Assembly (NCBI GenBank): GCA_009785015.1
Contig: WQXD01000140.1
Location: 1-9,005, forward strand
DNA length: 9,005 bases
Origin: Oscillospiraceae bacterium
GTDB taxonomy: Bacteria > Bacillota_A > Clostridia > Oscillospirales > WRJC01
Direction: 5' to 3'
Shown here: piece after piece, positions 1 to 9,005 of the stretch
Numbering within the stretch: the first letter of the stretch is position 1
Layout of the letters: every line of letters starts with the position of its first letter
Position numbers and translations under genes: made by a program
Notes under the pieces: generated by a model
Database searches by the model: none
What the model was told of the DNA's origin: nothing
What the model saw: the letters and a program-made list of their open reading frames with translations, nothing else

Positions 1-1
1 C

Positions 2-704
2 CATTATTTTGCGGGCGTCCGCGAAAACGAATATATTTTCCGCAATATGCCTCTAGTCGTAACGCCGGAAAACAGTTGCGGCAGAGGGAGACGTTTCAAA
101 CACCCCCGTTCGACTGAAGAGCCTGTTCGCATCAAAACGATTTTGGACGATGATTCCATTCCTTGGGTTAGGCGCGTAATCGCGCAAGGCGCAAAAGGTC
201 CTGTCATAGCCGAAATCAAATGTTTGCGGTGCGTTGAAAGCCGTCAGGTCAATCGCCTTTTCGTGCCGAAATCTGAAATTTGGGTGTATATCCGCAAACA
301 CGAGGACGGCAAGATCAAATATTTTATCAGCAATATGCCCCATGATACAGCTATCGAGGAATTAGACAGATTAGCCACTGCCCGTTGGTCGGTTGAGCAG
401 TGCTTTCAGGAGTGCAAAAGTTATCTCGGTATGGCCCACTATGAAACCCGCTCCTATCAGGCTTGGCACAGACATATGTTATTTGTTATGTGTGCTCATC
501 TTTTTATCATTTCTTTGCGCCATTTCTTAAAAAAAATACGCGACTCTAACCATGCCCATGACCTTTTTCATCATTGCTTCACTCATTCCGATTCCGTCAA
601 AGTTAGAACTGGTGATGTTCATTGTTCTTTATCGCCTGCCTCGTAACGCCGATGCTTTCCGTTCCCATTCCAAAAAGAAACTTAAAACCCTGTGTTCGTT
701 GTAG
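2..704 (+). pseudogene. IS701-like DDE transposase, C-terminal half, frameshifted
   Basis: This is the C-terminal half of a cut-and-paste transposase; the N-terminal part, with the two catalytic Asp residues, lies left of the window. Reading from base 2 there is no stop until 646. The diagnostic block is R-W-S-V-E (383-397) through K (416-418), which fits the R-(3)-E-(6)-K part of the IS4/IS701 YREK signature with E at 395-397 as the third catalytic acid; the Tyr position is Ala. It is followed by the typical 'LGMAHYETRSYQAWHRHM' and 'AHLF' motifs. After the A8 run at 529-536 this frame gives non-family sequence, while the +1 frame (531-704) gives a convincing transposase tail ending in 'RNADAF.SHSKKKL' and TAG. 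Removing one A joins the two. No terminal inverted repeat can be defined because the left end is absent. Family assignment is confident; whether the copy is dead or rescued by slippage is open. Confidence 0.85.
529..536 (+). other. A8 homopolymer at transposase frame break
   Basis: A run of eight A residues marks the point where the transposase reading frame must move by +1 (one A fewer) to continue into its conserved C-terminal tail. Runs of this length are known sites of RNA polymerase slippage, replication slippage and assembly error. The sequence alone does not tell which applies. Confidence 0.7.
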
Positions 705-884
705 TGTTATCCCGATGACATTGTGATTCCTCCTCCAAGCCCTGTAAGCGTAGGTTTTGAGGCGGTAAAAAAATTTTTCGGCAATAAAAACAATCAATCC
801 ATCCATCGAGCGCAATATAGTATTTTAGTACATGAATTTGCCGACAACTGGTTGGATGAATTTGTGGATAGTCAAACATTATAA
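705..884 (+). pseudogene. Possible 3' remnant of an interrupted gene
   Basis: Directly after the transposase TAG, the same frame is open for 59 codons and closes with TAA at 882-884. It has no ATG near its beginning and no ribosome-binding site. Its second half reads like ordinary soluble protein (for example 'FEAVKKFFGNK' and 'HEFADNWLDEFVDS'), with alternating hydrophobic and acidic residues. I do not recognise the family. One reading is that it is the tail of a gene cut by the insertion sequence, with the IS right end near 705-730. The other is chance: an open run of this length is not rare, and the opposite strand is also open here. Confidence 0.3.
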
Positions 885-885
885 T
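880..885 (+). promoter_or_regulatory. Putative -10 box of the solute-binding protein gene
   Basis: A perfect TATAAT lies 26 nt before the ATG at 912. The hexamer 17 nt upstream (857-862, TGAATT) is a poor -35 box, so a housekeeping promoter here would be weak or activator-dependent. A G6 run (897-902), 9 nt before the ATG, serves as ribosome-binding site. The position just behind an insertion sequence raises the possibility that the IS changed expression of this gene. Confidence 0.45.
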
Positions 886-911
886 CAAAAAAATTCGGGG
901 GGTATTTAACG

Positions 912-2402
912 ATGAAAAAAGTGATATCGGCTCTTCTTATGATTTTGCTGTTATTGTCGTTTTCGGCATGCAGCAAAAACGGCGAAAACGGCGGCGACGC
1001 AGGCGGCGGCAATAAGCCCGGCGCCGACGATATAAGCGAAACCGAAGCCGAAAATCAAATCAATTATGAGTCGCTGCCCGCAATCGACTACAAAGGCGCC
1101 GATTTCGTCATAGCCAATATTGAGGGATGGCGTTGGATAGACGTCACCCTCGACGTCGAGGCGGAAGAATCGGGAGAAATGCTCAGCGACGCGATTTACC
1201 GCAGAAACCGCGCAATTGAAGACAAGTATAATATAAATCTCAAAATCATTCCCATACCGGGCGACGATATGGGAAACAAGGTAAAAACCCAAATGCTTGC
1301 CGGAGCGTGCGAAATCGATATCATGCAGGCGCCTACGCGCGTGGTCGCGCAGATCACCCCCGATAATTTCATCGCCGACGCGAATAAATTGGGAAATATG
1401 GACCTGGCAAATCCGTGGTGGGACGATTTTGCCCTTGCGAGTATGTCGATATGCAAAAAACAGTTTTTTCTCTACGGCGATTTTACCATAGCCGACAAAG
1501 AATATGTGACGGCTATCTTTTTGAACAGGGAAATGCAGAAGCAATACGGCCTGCCGGATTATTATCAGATTGTGCGCGAAGGAACATGGACAATCGACAA
1601 AATGCTCGAATCGATGAGAGTTGCCACAGTCGATCTCGACGGCGACGGCAGGTTGACCAAAGCCGACCAATTCGGCCATGTGACCAACGTATACTCGATG
1701 ATGCAGGTTTTCTACGGCGCGGGCGAAACCATAATAAGAAAAGACAAGGACGACATTCCGTACTTTTCGGTGGACAGCGAATCATATATCAACGCTTTTT
1801 ATCGGATGTGCGAGTTTATGAACACGGACAATACCACATTCGACGCGATGTCCAACGGTTCGCACCAGGACGACATGTTCGCCGAGGGCAAGGGATTGTT
1901 CGATTCGACGCTGCTCGCCGCAATGCGCGCGCCGCAGGGGGCTCAAAAAAATATGGATTATGACTTCGGGATACTGCCGCCGCCGAAGCTGAACGAACAG
2001 CAGGAAAATTACTATTCGTACTGCGACGGCAGCACCCCGTGTATAGCCATACTCAACCATGACGCCGAAAGAACCGAGCGGTCAGCCGCGGTACTCGAGG
2101 CGCTGAATGCGAAATCGAGCGAGATGGTACAGCCGAAATACATGGAATATGCCCTGCCTTTAAAATATTTCCGCGACGAGGAATCGTTTGAAATGCTCGA
2201 CATTCTGTTGAAAAACAGGATATTCGACATCGCGGTGTCATACGGCTGGGGAAATTTTGTCGCCGGCAACACCGGCATGCTGAGAGACCTGCTTGTAAGA
2301 AATCAACCCGACAAATTGGCTTCCACCATTGAACAAAATCTCGAAAAAGGCATCGAAGCCATGAACAGAGATTTGGACAAGATGGCAAATCTCGGTCAGT
2401 GA
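912..2402 (+). CDS. Extracellular solute-binding lipoprotein (ABC sugar-type)
   Basis: This is a 496-residue secreted binding protein, anchored by lipid to the outer face of the membrane, that would capture a sugar or glycan fragment for an ABC importer or a sensor. The N terminus is a type II signal peptide: Lys2-Lys3, a hydrophobic core (4-15), and lipobox F-S-A-C with Cys20 as the lipidation site. A Gly/Asp/Glu-rich flexible linker (21-50) follows. The mature part has the marks of family 1 solute-binding proteins of Clostridia: 'YRRNRAIEDKYNI' near 96-108, the 'FLYGDFTIADKEYVTAIFLNREMQKQYGL' type region at 186-214, 'EGTWTIDKMLE' (223-233), and an Asp loop D241-x-D243-x-D245 resembling a calcium-binding loop. 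The start is fixed by the signal peptide and the G6 ribosome-binding site. No permease or ATPase gene adjoins it, so it is an orphan in this window. Its stop overlaps the convergent hydrolase gene by 7 nt. The ligand cannot be told from sequence. Confidence 0.93.
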   Translation: MKKVISALLMILLLLSFSACSKNGENGGDAGGGNKPGADDISETEAENQINYESLPAIDYKGADFVIANIEGWRWIDVTLDVEAEESGEMLSDAIYRRNRAIEDKYNINLKIIPIPGDDMGNKVKTQMLAGACEIDIMQAPTRVVAQITPDNFIADANKLGNMDLANPWWDDFALASMSICKKQFFLYGDFTIADKEYVTAIFLNREMQKQYGLPDYYQIVREGTWTIDKMLESMRVATVDLDGDGRLTKADQFGHVTNVYSMMQVFYGAGETIIRKDKDDIPYFSVDSESYINAFYRMCEFMNTDNTTFDAMSNGSHQDDMFAEGKGLFDSTLLAAMRAPQGAQKNMDYDFGILPPPKLNEQQENYYSYCDGSTPCIAILNHDAERTERSAAVLEALNAKSSEMVQPKYMEYALPLKYFRDEESFEMLDILLKNRIFDIAVSYGWGNFVAGNTGMLRDLLVRNQPDKLASTIEQNLEKGIEAMNRDLDKMANLGQ

Positions 2403-2420
2403 TCCGCGACCGATATTTTT
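2392..2420 (+). terminator. Intrinsic terminator straddling the lipoprotein stop codon
   Basis: A 6-bp stem (2392-2397 with 2408-2413, TCGGTC/GACCGA) can extend inward past a one-base bulge (2399-2401 with 2405-2407, one G-U). After one mismatch it can extend outward through A-U pairs (2387-2390 with 2415-2418). A T5 run (2416-2420) follows. This fits a rho-independent terminator for the + strand gene. It lies inside the 3' coding end of the convergent hydrolase gene. On the - strand the hairpin is followed only by a short T3, so it is probably one-directional. Confidence 0.55.
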
Positions 2421-4984
2421 AATACTCCGTCTTTTGTTATATTTATCAAATCGGCAAATTCAAGCTGCGTTCCGTTTGTTTCATTTGTTTCATTGATTTC
2501 AAACGGAATTTCTTTTCCGTTATAACTTGCCCTTTCGGCGAAACCGCTGCCGGCAAACGCGATTTTTTTGATGCCGATGCCGCCGCCGAAGCACATAAGC
2601 CAAAAAGCGCCGTCTTTGCACTCTATTTGGCCCCACGCGCCGGAAAACGCCCATATACCCGAATATCGCCGGTTTGGCGCCGTCCCGATTTTATCGAATG
2701 CGACGGCGTGCTCTGTCATGTCCACCGACAGGCCCTGGTATGCCGTCAAAAGAGACCACGCCGCCATCGAGCGCGCGTAATGCCCCCCGCATTCGATCTC
2801 GTTCCACGGGTTGCGGCGGCTTCCGTCATATTTATTCCGCACCGCGCGGACGCAGCGGAGCCCTTCCTGTTCCAGACCGTTTTGAATCATAGCGCAGGCC
2901 GCCGCATATTCGAAGCCGTGCATCGTCTCCTCGGCGTACGGTATCGGGATGGCGGGCTTGTCCGCGGAGGAGGGATATGCGCAAATCAAAAGCCCCGATT
3001 CGTCCTCAAGCGCGTACAGGCGGCAGGGATTGAACACGTCGCCTATCTTTTCCGCGAAATTATATTTGAACAAAGACGCGAGGGCTTTTTTTACGCGGTT
3101 CCTGTCGAACACGTCGCCGAGCCCGTTGAGGTCGGCATGCCATTGGCCGAGCAACTGGTCGACGGATACCCCGCTTTGTATCTGATATTTGATCTCGCCC
3201 GCCTCGTCGTTCCAGTATATTTTATCGATGTCGGGGTCATGGGCTCTGTATGGGGCGAGAACCGTTTTGTCCTTTAAATCGATTTTTTGCATATAGTATT
3301 CATATTCGTCATTCCAAAGAAGGTCTTCGGCGAGTTTCATGCCTTTTTCCTTTATTTTTTTGCATTCCCGGGCAAAATCGGCATCCCCGGCCGCGTCCGC
3401 CATGCGGGAGGCGGCTTCCAGCGCCGTCAGGTACATTCCGGTCAGCCAGCTGTTGGGCCCAAACAGCTCCATATCGAGCGTATGGTGCTGCCGCCCGGTC
3501 AAGACCCCGCTTCGCTCCGGATCCCACCGGTCCGGGTTTTTGTCCGACCAGGTAAATTCGAGCGATTTTTTTATTTTCGGCCACCACTTCAAAAGCCAGC
3601 CGTCGTCCCCGCACAATTTCCAGTCGCGGTAGCTTTTTATCACCCCGCCCATAAGCCCGTCGGCGCATGACCTGTGCCGCCACGCGGGAGATCCAACGGG
3701 AAGCATCAGACGAAAGGGCATCGAGCCGTCCGCCTGAAGATTGTATGTATAGTCCAATTCGCGCATTGAGCGTTCCAGGCCGGGGAAAAGCATGGGCAAA
3801 GCGTATTGATATGTCCAAACATGCTGGCATGAGCCTTCGCATGAGCCCTCTCGGGCATGAACCCCTTCCCAACCGTAAAAACTGCCGTCGGCGAGCCTTA
3901 TGCAGGTCGGACTTTTGAGCACGGATAAATTTGAAGCCGCGGCGTCGACCACTTCCGCCGGCAGGCTGGAGCCATACATCGCCTTTGTGAATTTGCCGAC
4001 GCTTTCGCGAATGCGGTCCCAGTTGATAAAAGCGTAGCGGGTTATCTCCTCAGCCCCGGCGAAAACCGTGGAATACCAATTCCGCCAAACCGGCTTGGGC
4101 AAGTCGGGTGTTCCCCAATATTTTTCAAAATTCGGATAATACCATGAAAGCGCGAAGCGTACAGTTTTGGATTCACCCGCCGCCGCGTGAAAATGCGCGG
4201 AAATCACGCTTGTTTCCTTGTCGCCCCCGCGGGCAAGGACGCGGTTCTGCAATTTGCCGGGTTTCTTGAAATCATTCCAGAATACCGCCAAACCGTCAAA
4301 CCAAGCGCCTCTGAACCAGTTCTGCTGGAAGCTGACGGAGGCCTCCTCCGTCATAAGGCACAATTCGCCGAAATCAGGGGCGTATTTATCGGCTGCCGTC
4401 TGCATAAGCGCATATGTCCTTTTGTCTTTTTGGCATATGCAGTTAAAGGGCTCATTGGGGTTGGGATTGCTTACGGAAAAGGCGACCGAATAATCGGCGG
4501 GTTCATTTGTGATATTTTCGAGAGTGACTTCAAACATCGCGAGCGGCAGCGAACTGTCAAAATCATTCCCGGGTTCAAAGGGGCTGAATGCCCGAAGTAC
4601 GGCATGAGCGGGGAACCCTCCGGTGAAATCATACTCTGCCACCGGAAAATGCCCTTTTAAGCTCACATCGTCGAAATGCGGGACGCCTGCCATCGTTTCC
4701 CTCGCGGGGCCGTAGCCGTATCCTCCGAAACTGTGCAGTCCGCTTCCCATAAACGACGTCCGCAGCGGACCGTTGAGCGCCCTCGCGTCCAATAATTCGC
4801 CGTTTCTTTCGGCTTTTACGGCGATGTGCGTAAAACCGTTATAGGTGTCGGCGTTCGGGCGGTTTTTTATTTCCCAGTCGACAAACCTCGCTCCGCCGTC
4901 GATACATACGCTGCCCGCGCCGATGCCTCCCAGCGGGAACCGAACCTCCCGCAGGTTTTCGCCTTTGTAGATAAAATCCGTCAT
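2396..4984 (-). CDS. GH116/GBA2-like (DUF608) glycoside hydrolase
   Basis: This is an 862-residue protein related to family GH116 (bile-acid/non-lysosomal glucosylceramidase and bacterial beta-glucosidases or xylosidases), which hydrolyse beta-linked glycosides. No signal peptide is present, so it should act in the cytoplasm on imported substrate. The N-terminal beta-rich domain (about 1-330) opens with the family hallmark 'FPLGGIGAGS' (16-25) and 'DWEIKNRPN' (36-44). The (alpha/alpha) barrel domain (about 340-755) carries 'REGSCEGSCQHVW' (378-390), 'GRQHHTLDMELFGPN' (497-511), 'EETMHGFEYAAA' (685-696) and 'NEIECGGHYARSM' (728-740). A beta-like tail has an odd N-E-T-N-E-T-N linker (831-837). 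E379 is the best candidate nucleophile. The position matching the GBA2 acid/base Asp appears to be His (500 or 501), by motif comparison from memory. The start is supported by GGAGG 6 nt upstream (4991-4995). It is the last gene of the kinase operon, 13 nt after kinase 1. Substrate is unknown. Confidence 0.88.
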   Translation of the reverse strand: MTDFIYKGENLREVRFPLGGIGAGSVCIDGGARFVDWEIKNRPNADTYNGFTHIAVKAERNGELLDARALNGPLRTSFMGSGLHSFGGYGYGPARETMAGVPHFDDVSLKGHFPVAEYDFTGGFPAHAVLRAFSPFEPGNDFDSSLPLAMFEVTLENITNEPADYSVAFSVSNPNPNEPFNCICQKDKRTYALMQTAADKYAPDFGELCLMTEEASVSFQQNWFRGAWFDGLAVFWNDFKKPGKLQNRVLARGGDKETSVISAHFHAAAGESKTVRFALSWYYPNFEKYWGTPDLPKPVWRNWYSTVFAGAEEITRYAFINWDRIRESVGKFTKAMYGSSLPAEVVDAAASNLSVLKSPTCIRLADGSFYGWEGVHAREGSCEGSCQHVWTYQYALPMLFPGLERSMRELDYTYNLQADGSMPFRLMLPVGSPAWRHRSCADGLMGGVIKSYRDWKLCGDDGWLLKWWPKIKKSLEFTWSDKNPDRWDPERSGVLTGRQHHTLDMELFGPNSWLTGMYLTALEAASRMADAAGDADFARECKKIKEKGMKLAEDLLWNDEYEYYMQKIDLKDKTVLAPYRAHDPDIDKIYWNDEAGEIKYQIQSGVSVDQLLGQWHADLNGLGDVFDRNRVKKALASLFKYNFAEKIGDVFNPCRLYALEDESGLLICAYPSSADKPAIPIPYAEETMHGFEYAAACAMIQNGLEQEGLRCVRAVRNKYDGSRRNPWNEIECGGHYARSMAAWSLLTAYQGLSVDMTEHAVAFDKIGTAPNRRYSGIWAFSGAWGQIECKDGAFWLMCFGGGIGIKKIAFAGSGFAERASYNGKEIPFEINETNETNGTQLEFADLINITKDGVLKISVADH
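2475..2501 (-). repeat. 9-bp tandem microrepeat in hydrolase C-terminal region
   Basis: TTTGTTTCA occurs twice head to tail (2475-2483 and 2484-2492), followed by a degenerate third copy (2493-2501). On the coding strand this gives the repeated Asn-Glu-Thr linker. It looks like a small slippage expansion in a surface loop between strands. Confidence 0.6.
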
Positions 4985-4990
4985 TTTTTT

Positions 4991-4996
4991 CCTCCG
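4991..4996 (-). promoter_or_regulatory. Ribosome-binding site of the hydrolase gene
   Basis: CGGAGG on the - strand lies 6 nt before the hydrolase ATG. It fills the 13-nt gap after the kinase 1 stop. It fixes the hydrolase start and supports translation from a shared mRNA. Confidence 0.8.
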
Positions 4997-4997
4997 T

Positions 4998-7465
<2,468 letters not shown>

Positions 7466-7469
<4 letters not shown>

Positions 7470-9005
7470 ATTTTTAATTCCCTTTCCGTCGTTTGCTTCA
7501 GTAAATATTTCCGCAATTCTTTCAGCACGTCGCCGAGATCTATCGGCTTGCCTATATGGCCCATCATGCCGGCTTCAAAGCTTTTTTCGATGTCTTCGCG
7601 AAAAACATTGGCAGTCATCGCTATTATCGGAACGGTTTTCGCCTGCGCGGAGTCGAGCGCCCTGATTTCGCGCGTCGCTTCGTACCCGTCCATTTCAGGC
7701 ATTTGAATATCCATAAATATCATGTCGTATTTTTCCGGCGCCGCGGAAAACATTTTAAGCGCCTGCGCGCCGTTTTCCGCGCACTCGACGAGCAGCCCGG
7801 TGGGCTCCAAAAGGGAGAGCACGATTTCACGGTTTATCTCCACGTCATCTGCGAGTAAAATCGAATATCCGGTAAAATCATCGGAATATCCGGTAAAATC
7901 AGCGCTTCCCGATTCGATTTTTTTGTTCGCGCATGTATTGATCATGTCGGCGATCATCGAAGGAAACAGCGGTTTGGAAAGAAATTTGTCGACGCCCGCA
8001 AAACGCGCCTCATCCTCCACGAAATTCCAATCGAACGACGAGCTGATGATAACGATGGAACTGTGCGGCGATTTGGAATGGACCTGCCGGGAAAATTCCA
8101 TACCGCCCACACCGGGCAGTTTCCAGTCGATGAAATAAATGCCGCACTTGCCCTCCTCCGGAAACATTTCGGCGGCTTTTTCGCCGTTTTCAGCGGTTGT
8201 GCAGGAAATGCCGAGATTTTCGGAAACGGAGGTGAAAAATTCACGGATTTCCGGTTCGCCGTCCACGACGAAAACGCGGATGTTTTCCGGATCAATGCTC
8301 TTGTCAAGCAAATATTCTTTTGGTTCGGAGCCCCGTTTCATCAAAAATGTAAATATGAATTTCGAGCCTTTGCCCTGTTCCGATTCCACCCAAATTTCGC
8401 CGTCCATCAGTTCCACTATGCGTTTTGAAATGGCGAGGCCGAGCCCCGTGCCGCCGTATTTGCGCGTTGTGTTGGATTCCGCCTGCTCAAACGAGTAAAA
8501 CAAGCGGTCCTTTTGCCAGTCCGCAATGCCTATACCCGTGTCCTCGACGCTGATTTGCATGCGGCATGTGCCCCTTTCCTCGGATACAAGCCGGCAATCA
8601 AGGCGAACCGATCCTTCCTCCGGCGTGAATTTTACAGCGTTGGACAAAAGGTTGGTTATCACCTGCGAGAGCCGCTGGTCATCGCCGATTAACGCATGGG
8701 GCATGTCTTTATCTATATGGACAAAAAACTTCTGCCGCCGCTCGTCCACGCGCAAATTGATGACATCCGCGATTTTTTGCAGCATTTTTTCAAACTCAAA
8801 ACCGGTGGGCGACAGCTCGAACTTGTCCGCTTCGATCTTTGACATGTCGAGAACATCGTTGATCACTCCGAGGAGATGCTTGGACGCGGTCTCGATTTTT
8901 TTCAGGGCGCCGTCTTTTTTTTGGGCGTCAGCGGACAATTTGCCGATTGCCGTCATTCCGATTATCGCGTTCATGGGCGTGCGTATCTCATGGCTCATCG
9001 TGCTC
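7466..9005 (-). CDS. Hybrid sensor histidine kinase 2, partial (HisKA-HATPase-REC-REC)
   Basis: This kinase lacks its N terminus, which lies beyond the right edge. The frame stays open to 9005 (reading S-T before M-S-H-E), so the ATG at 8996-8998 is an internal Met of the H-box and not the start. Numbering from that Met: phospho-acceptor H3; HATPase_c with N116/N120, D153-T-G-I-G and G182-G-T-G-L-G; REC1 (about 238-355) with phospho-acceptor D291 and K342; REC2 (about 378-500) with D384/D385, D430, T462 and K484. REC1 reads V-D-G-E where V-D-D-E is usual, so its metal-binding acidic pair is incomplete. A 7-residue tandem repeat (D-F-T-G-Y-S-D type) sits in the linker between the receivers. 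REC2 and the kinase core closely resemble kinase 1, so the genes are paralogs. It is the first of three co-oriented genes visible, and its promoter lies outside the window. Its sensor type cannot be seen. Confidence 0.95.
7863..7901 (-). repeat. 21-bp-period direct repeat between the two REC domains
   Basis: An 18-bp sequence occurs identically at 7863-7880 and 7884-7901, with a 3-bp spacer. The 21-bp period keeps the frame and duplicates seven residues in the linker joining REC1 and REC2 of kinase 2. It is most simply a recent slippage duplication, since the two copies are identical. Confidence 0.85.

Noticed and set aside
732..762. Imperfect stem-loop (10-bp arms, one mismatch, one G-U) as transposase terminator or IS end.
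   Set aside because: The T-run (774-778) starts 11 nt after the stem, the loop is 11 nt, and the region also reads as an open frame. The other IS end is absent, so an inverted repeat cannot be tested.
765..780. A7T5 tract as a curved-DNA or UP-element regulatory site.
   Set aside because: A single short A/T tract about 100 nt before the putative -10 box, without phased repeats, is too weak to call.
951..1679. 242-codon - strand open frame opposite the solute-binding protein.
   Set aside because: The + strand frame has a signal peptide, lipobox and family motifs throughout. The opposite frame shows none and is a shadow.
2627..3277. 216-codon + strand open frame opposite the hydrolase.
   Set aside because: It is antisense to well-conserved hydrolase motifs, has no family-like sequence or ribosome-binding site, and is explained as a shadow of the GC-biased coding strand.
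8996..8998. ATG as the true start of kinase 2.
   Set aside because: It encodes the Met inside the H-box (M-S-H-E-I-R-T-P), and the frame stays open to the window edge, so the gene continues upstream.

Overview
The window looks like chromosomal DNA from an anaerobic, carbohydrate-using bacterium, most likely a Clostridia-type member of the Bacillota. The grounds are a lipoprotein solute-binding protein of the type common in clostridial sugar ABC systems, GGAGG ribosome-binding sites, hybrid histidine kinases with the clostridial '[15 protein letters not shown]' style, and medium GC. Spirochaetes carry similar kinases, so the phylum is an inference. No rRNA, tRNA or CRISPR array was seen.

Left part (1-911, + strand): the C-terminal half of an IS701-like DDE transposase enters from the left edge. 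It carries the catalytic-Glu motif R-(3)-E-(6)-K but changes frame at an A8 run (529-536), so its last ~57 codons lie in another frame. It is either a decayed copy or one depending on slippage. Behind it, 705-884 is an open stretch without its own start that may be the tail of an interrupted gene. A TATAAT box (880-885) and a G-rich ribosome-binding site then lead into the next gene.

Middle part (912-4984): a + strand gene encodes an extracellular solute-binding lipoprotein with no permease or ATPase beside it. It meets, tail to tail with a 7-nt overlap, a - strand gene for a cytoplasmic GH116/GBA2-like (DUF608) glycoside hydrolase. A hairpin plus T-run straddling the lipoprotein stop codon is a likely intrinsic terminator.

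Right part (4985-9005, - strand): two paralogous hybrid sensor histidine kinases lie upstream of the hydrolase in one tight operon. The order of transcription is kinase 2 (partial, cut by the right edge; HisKA-HATPase-REC-REC), then kinase 1 (dCache_3-like sensor, HAMP, HisKA, HATPase, REC), then the hydrolase. The kinases overlap by ATGA and the hydrolase starts 13 nt after kinase 1.

Working picture (inference): a membrane kinase pair senses an extracellular cue, perhaps a glycan or a ligand-loaded binding protein, and is co-produced with a cytoplasmic enzyme that trims a glycoside. The output regulator and transporter permeases are not in the window. I see no clear evidence of a wholly new system. 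The unusual points are the kinase-kinase-hydrolase operon, the atypical hydrolase active-site motif, and the Asp-rich insert in the sensor.
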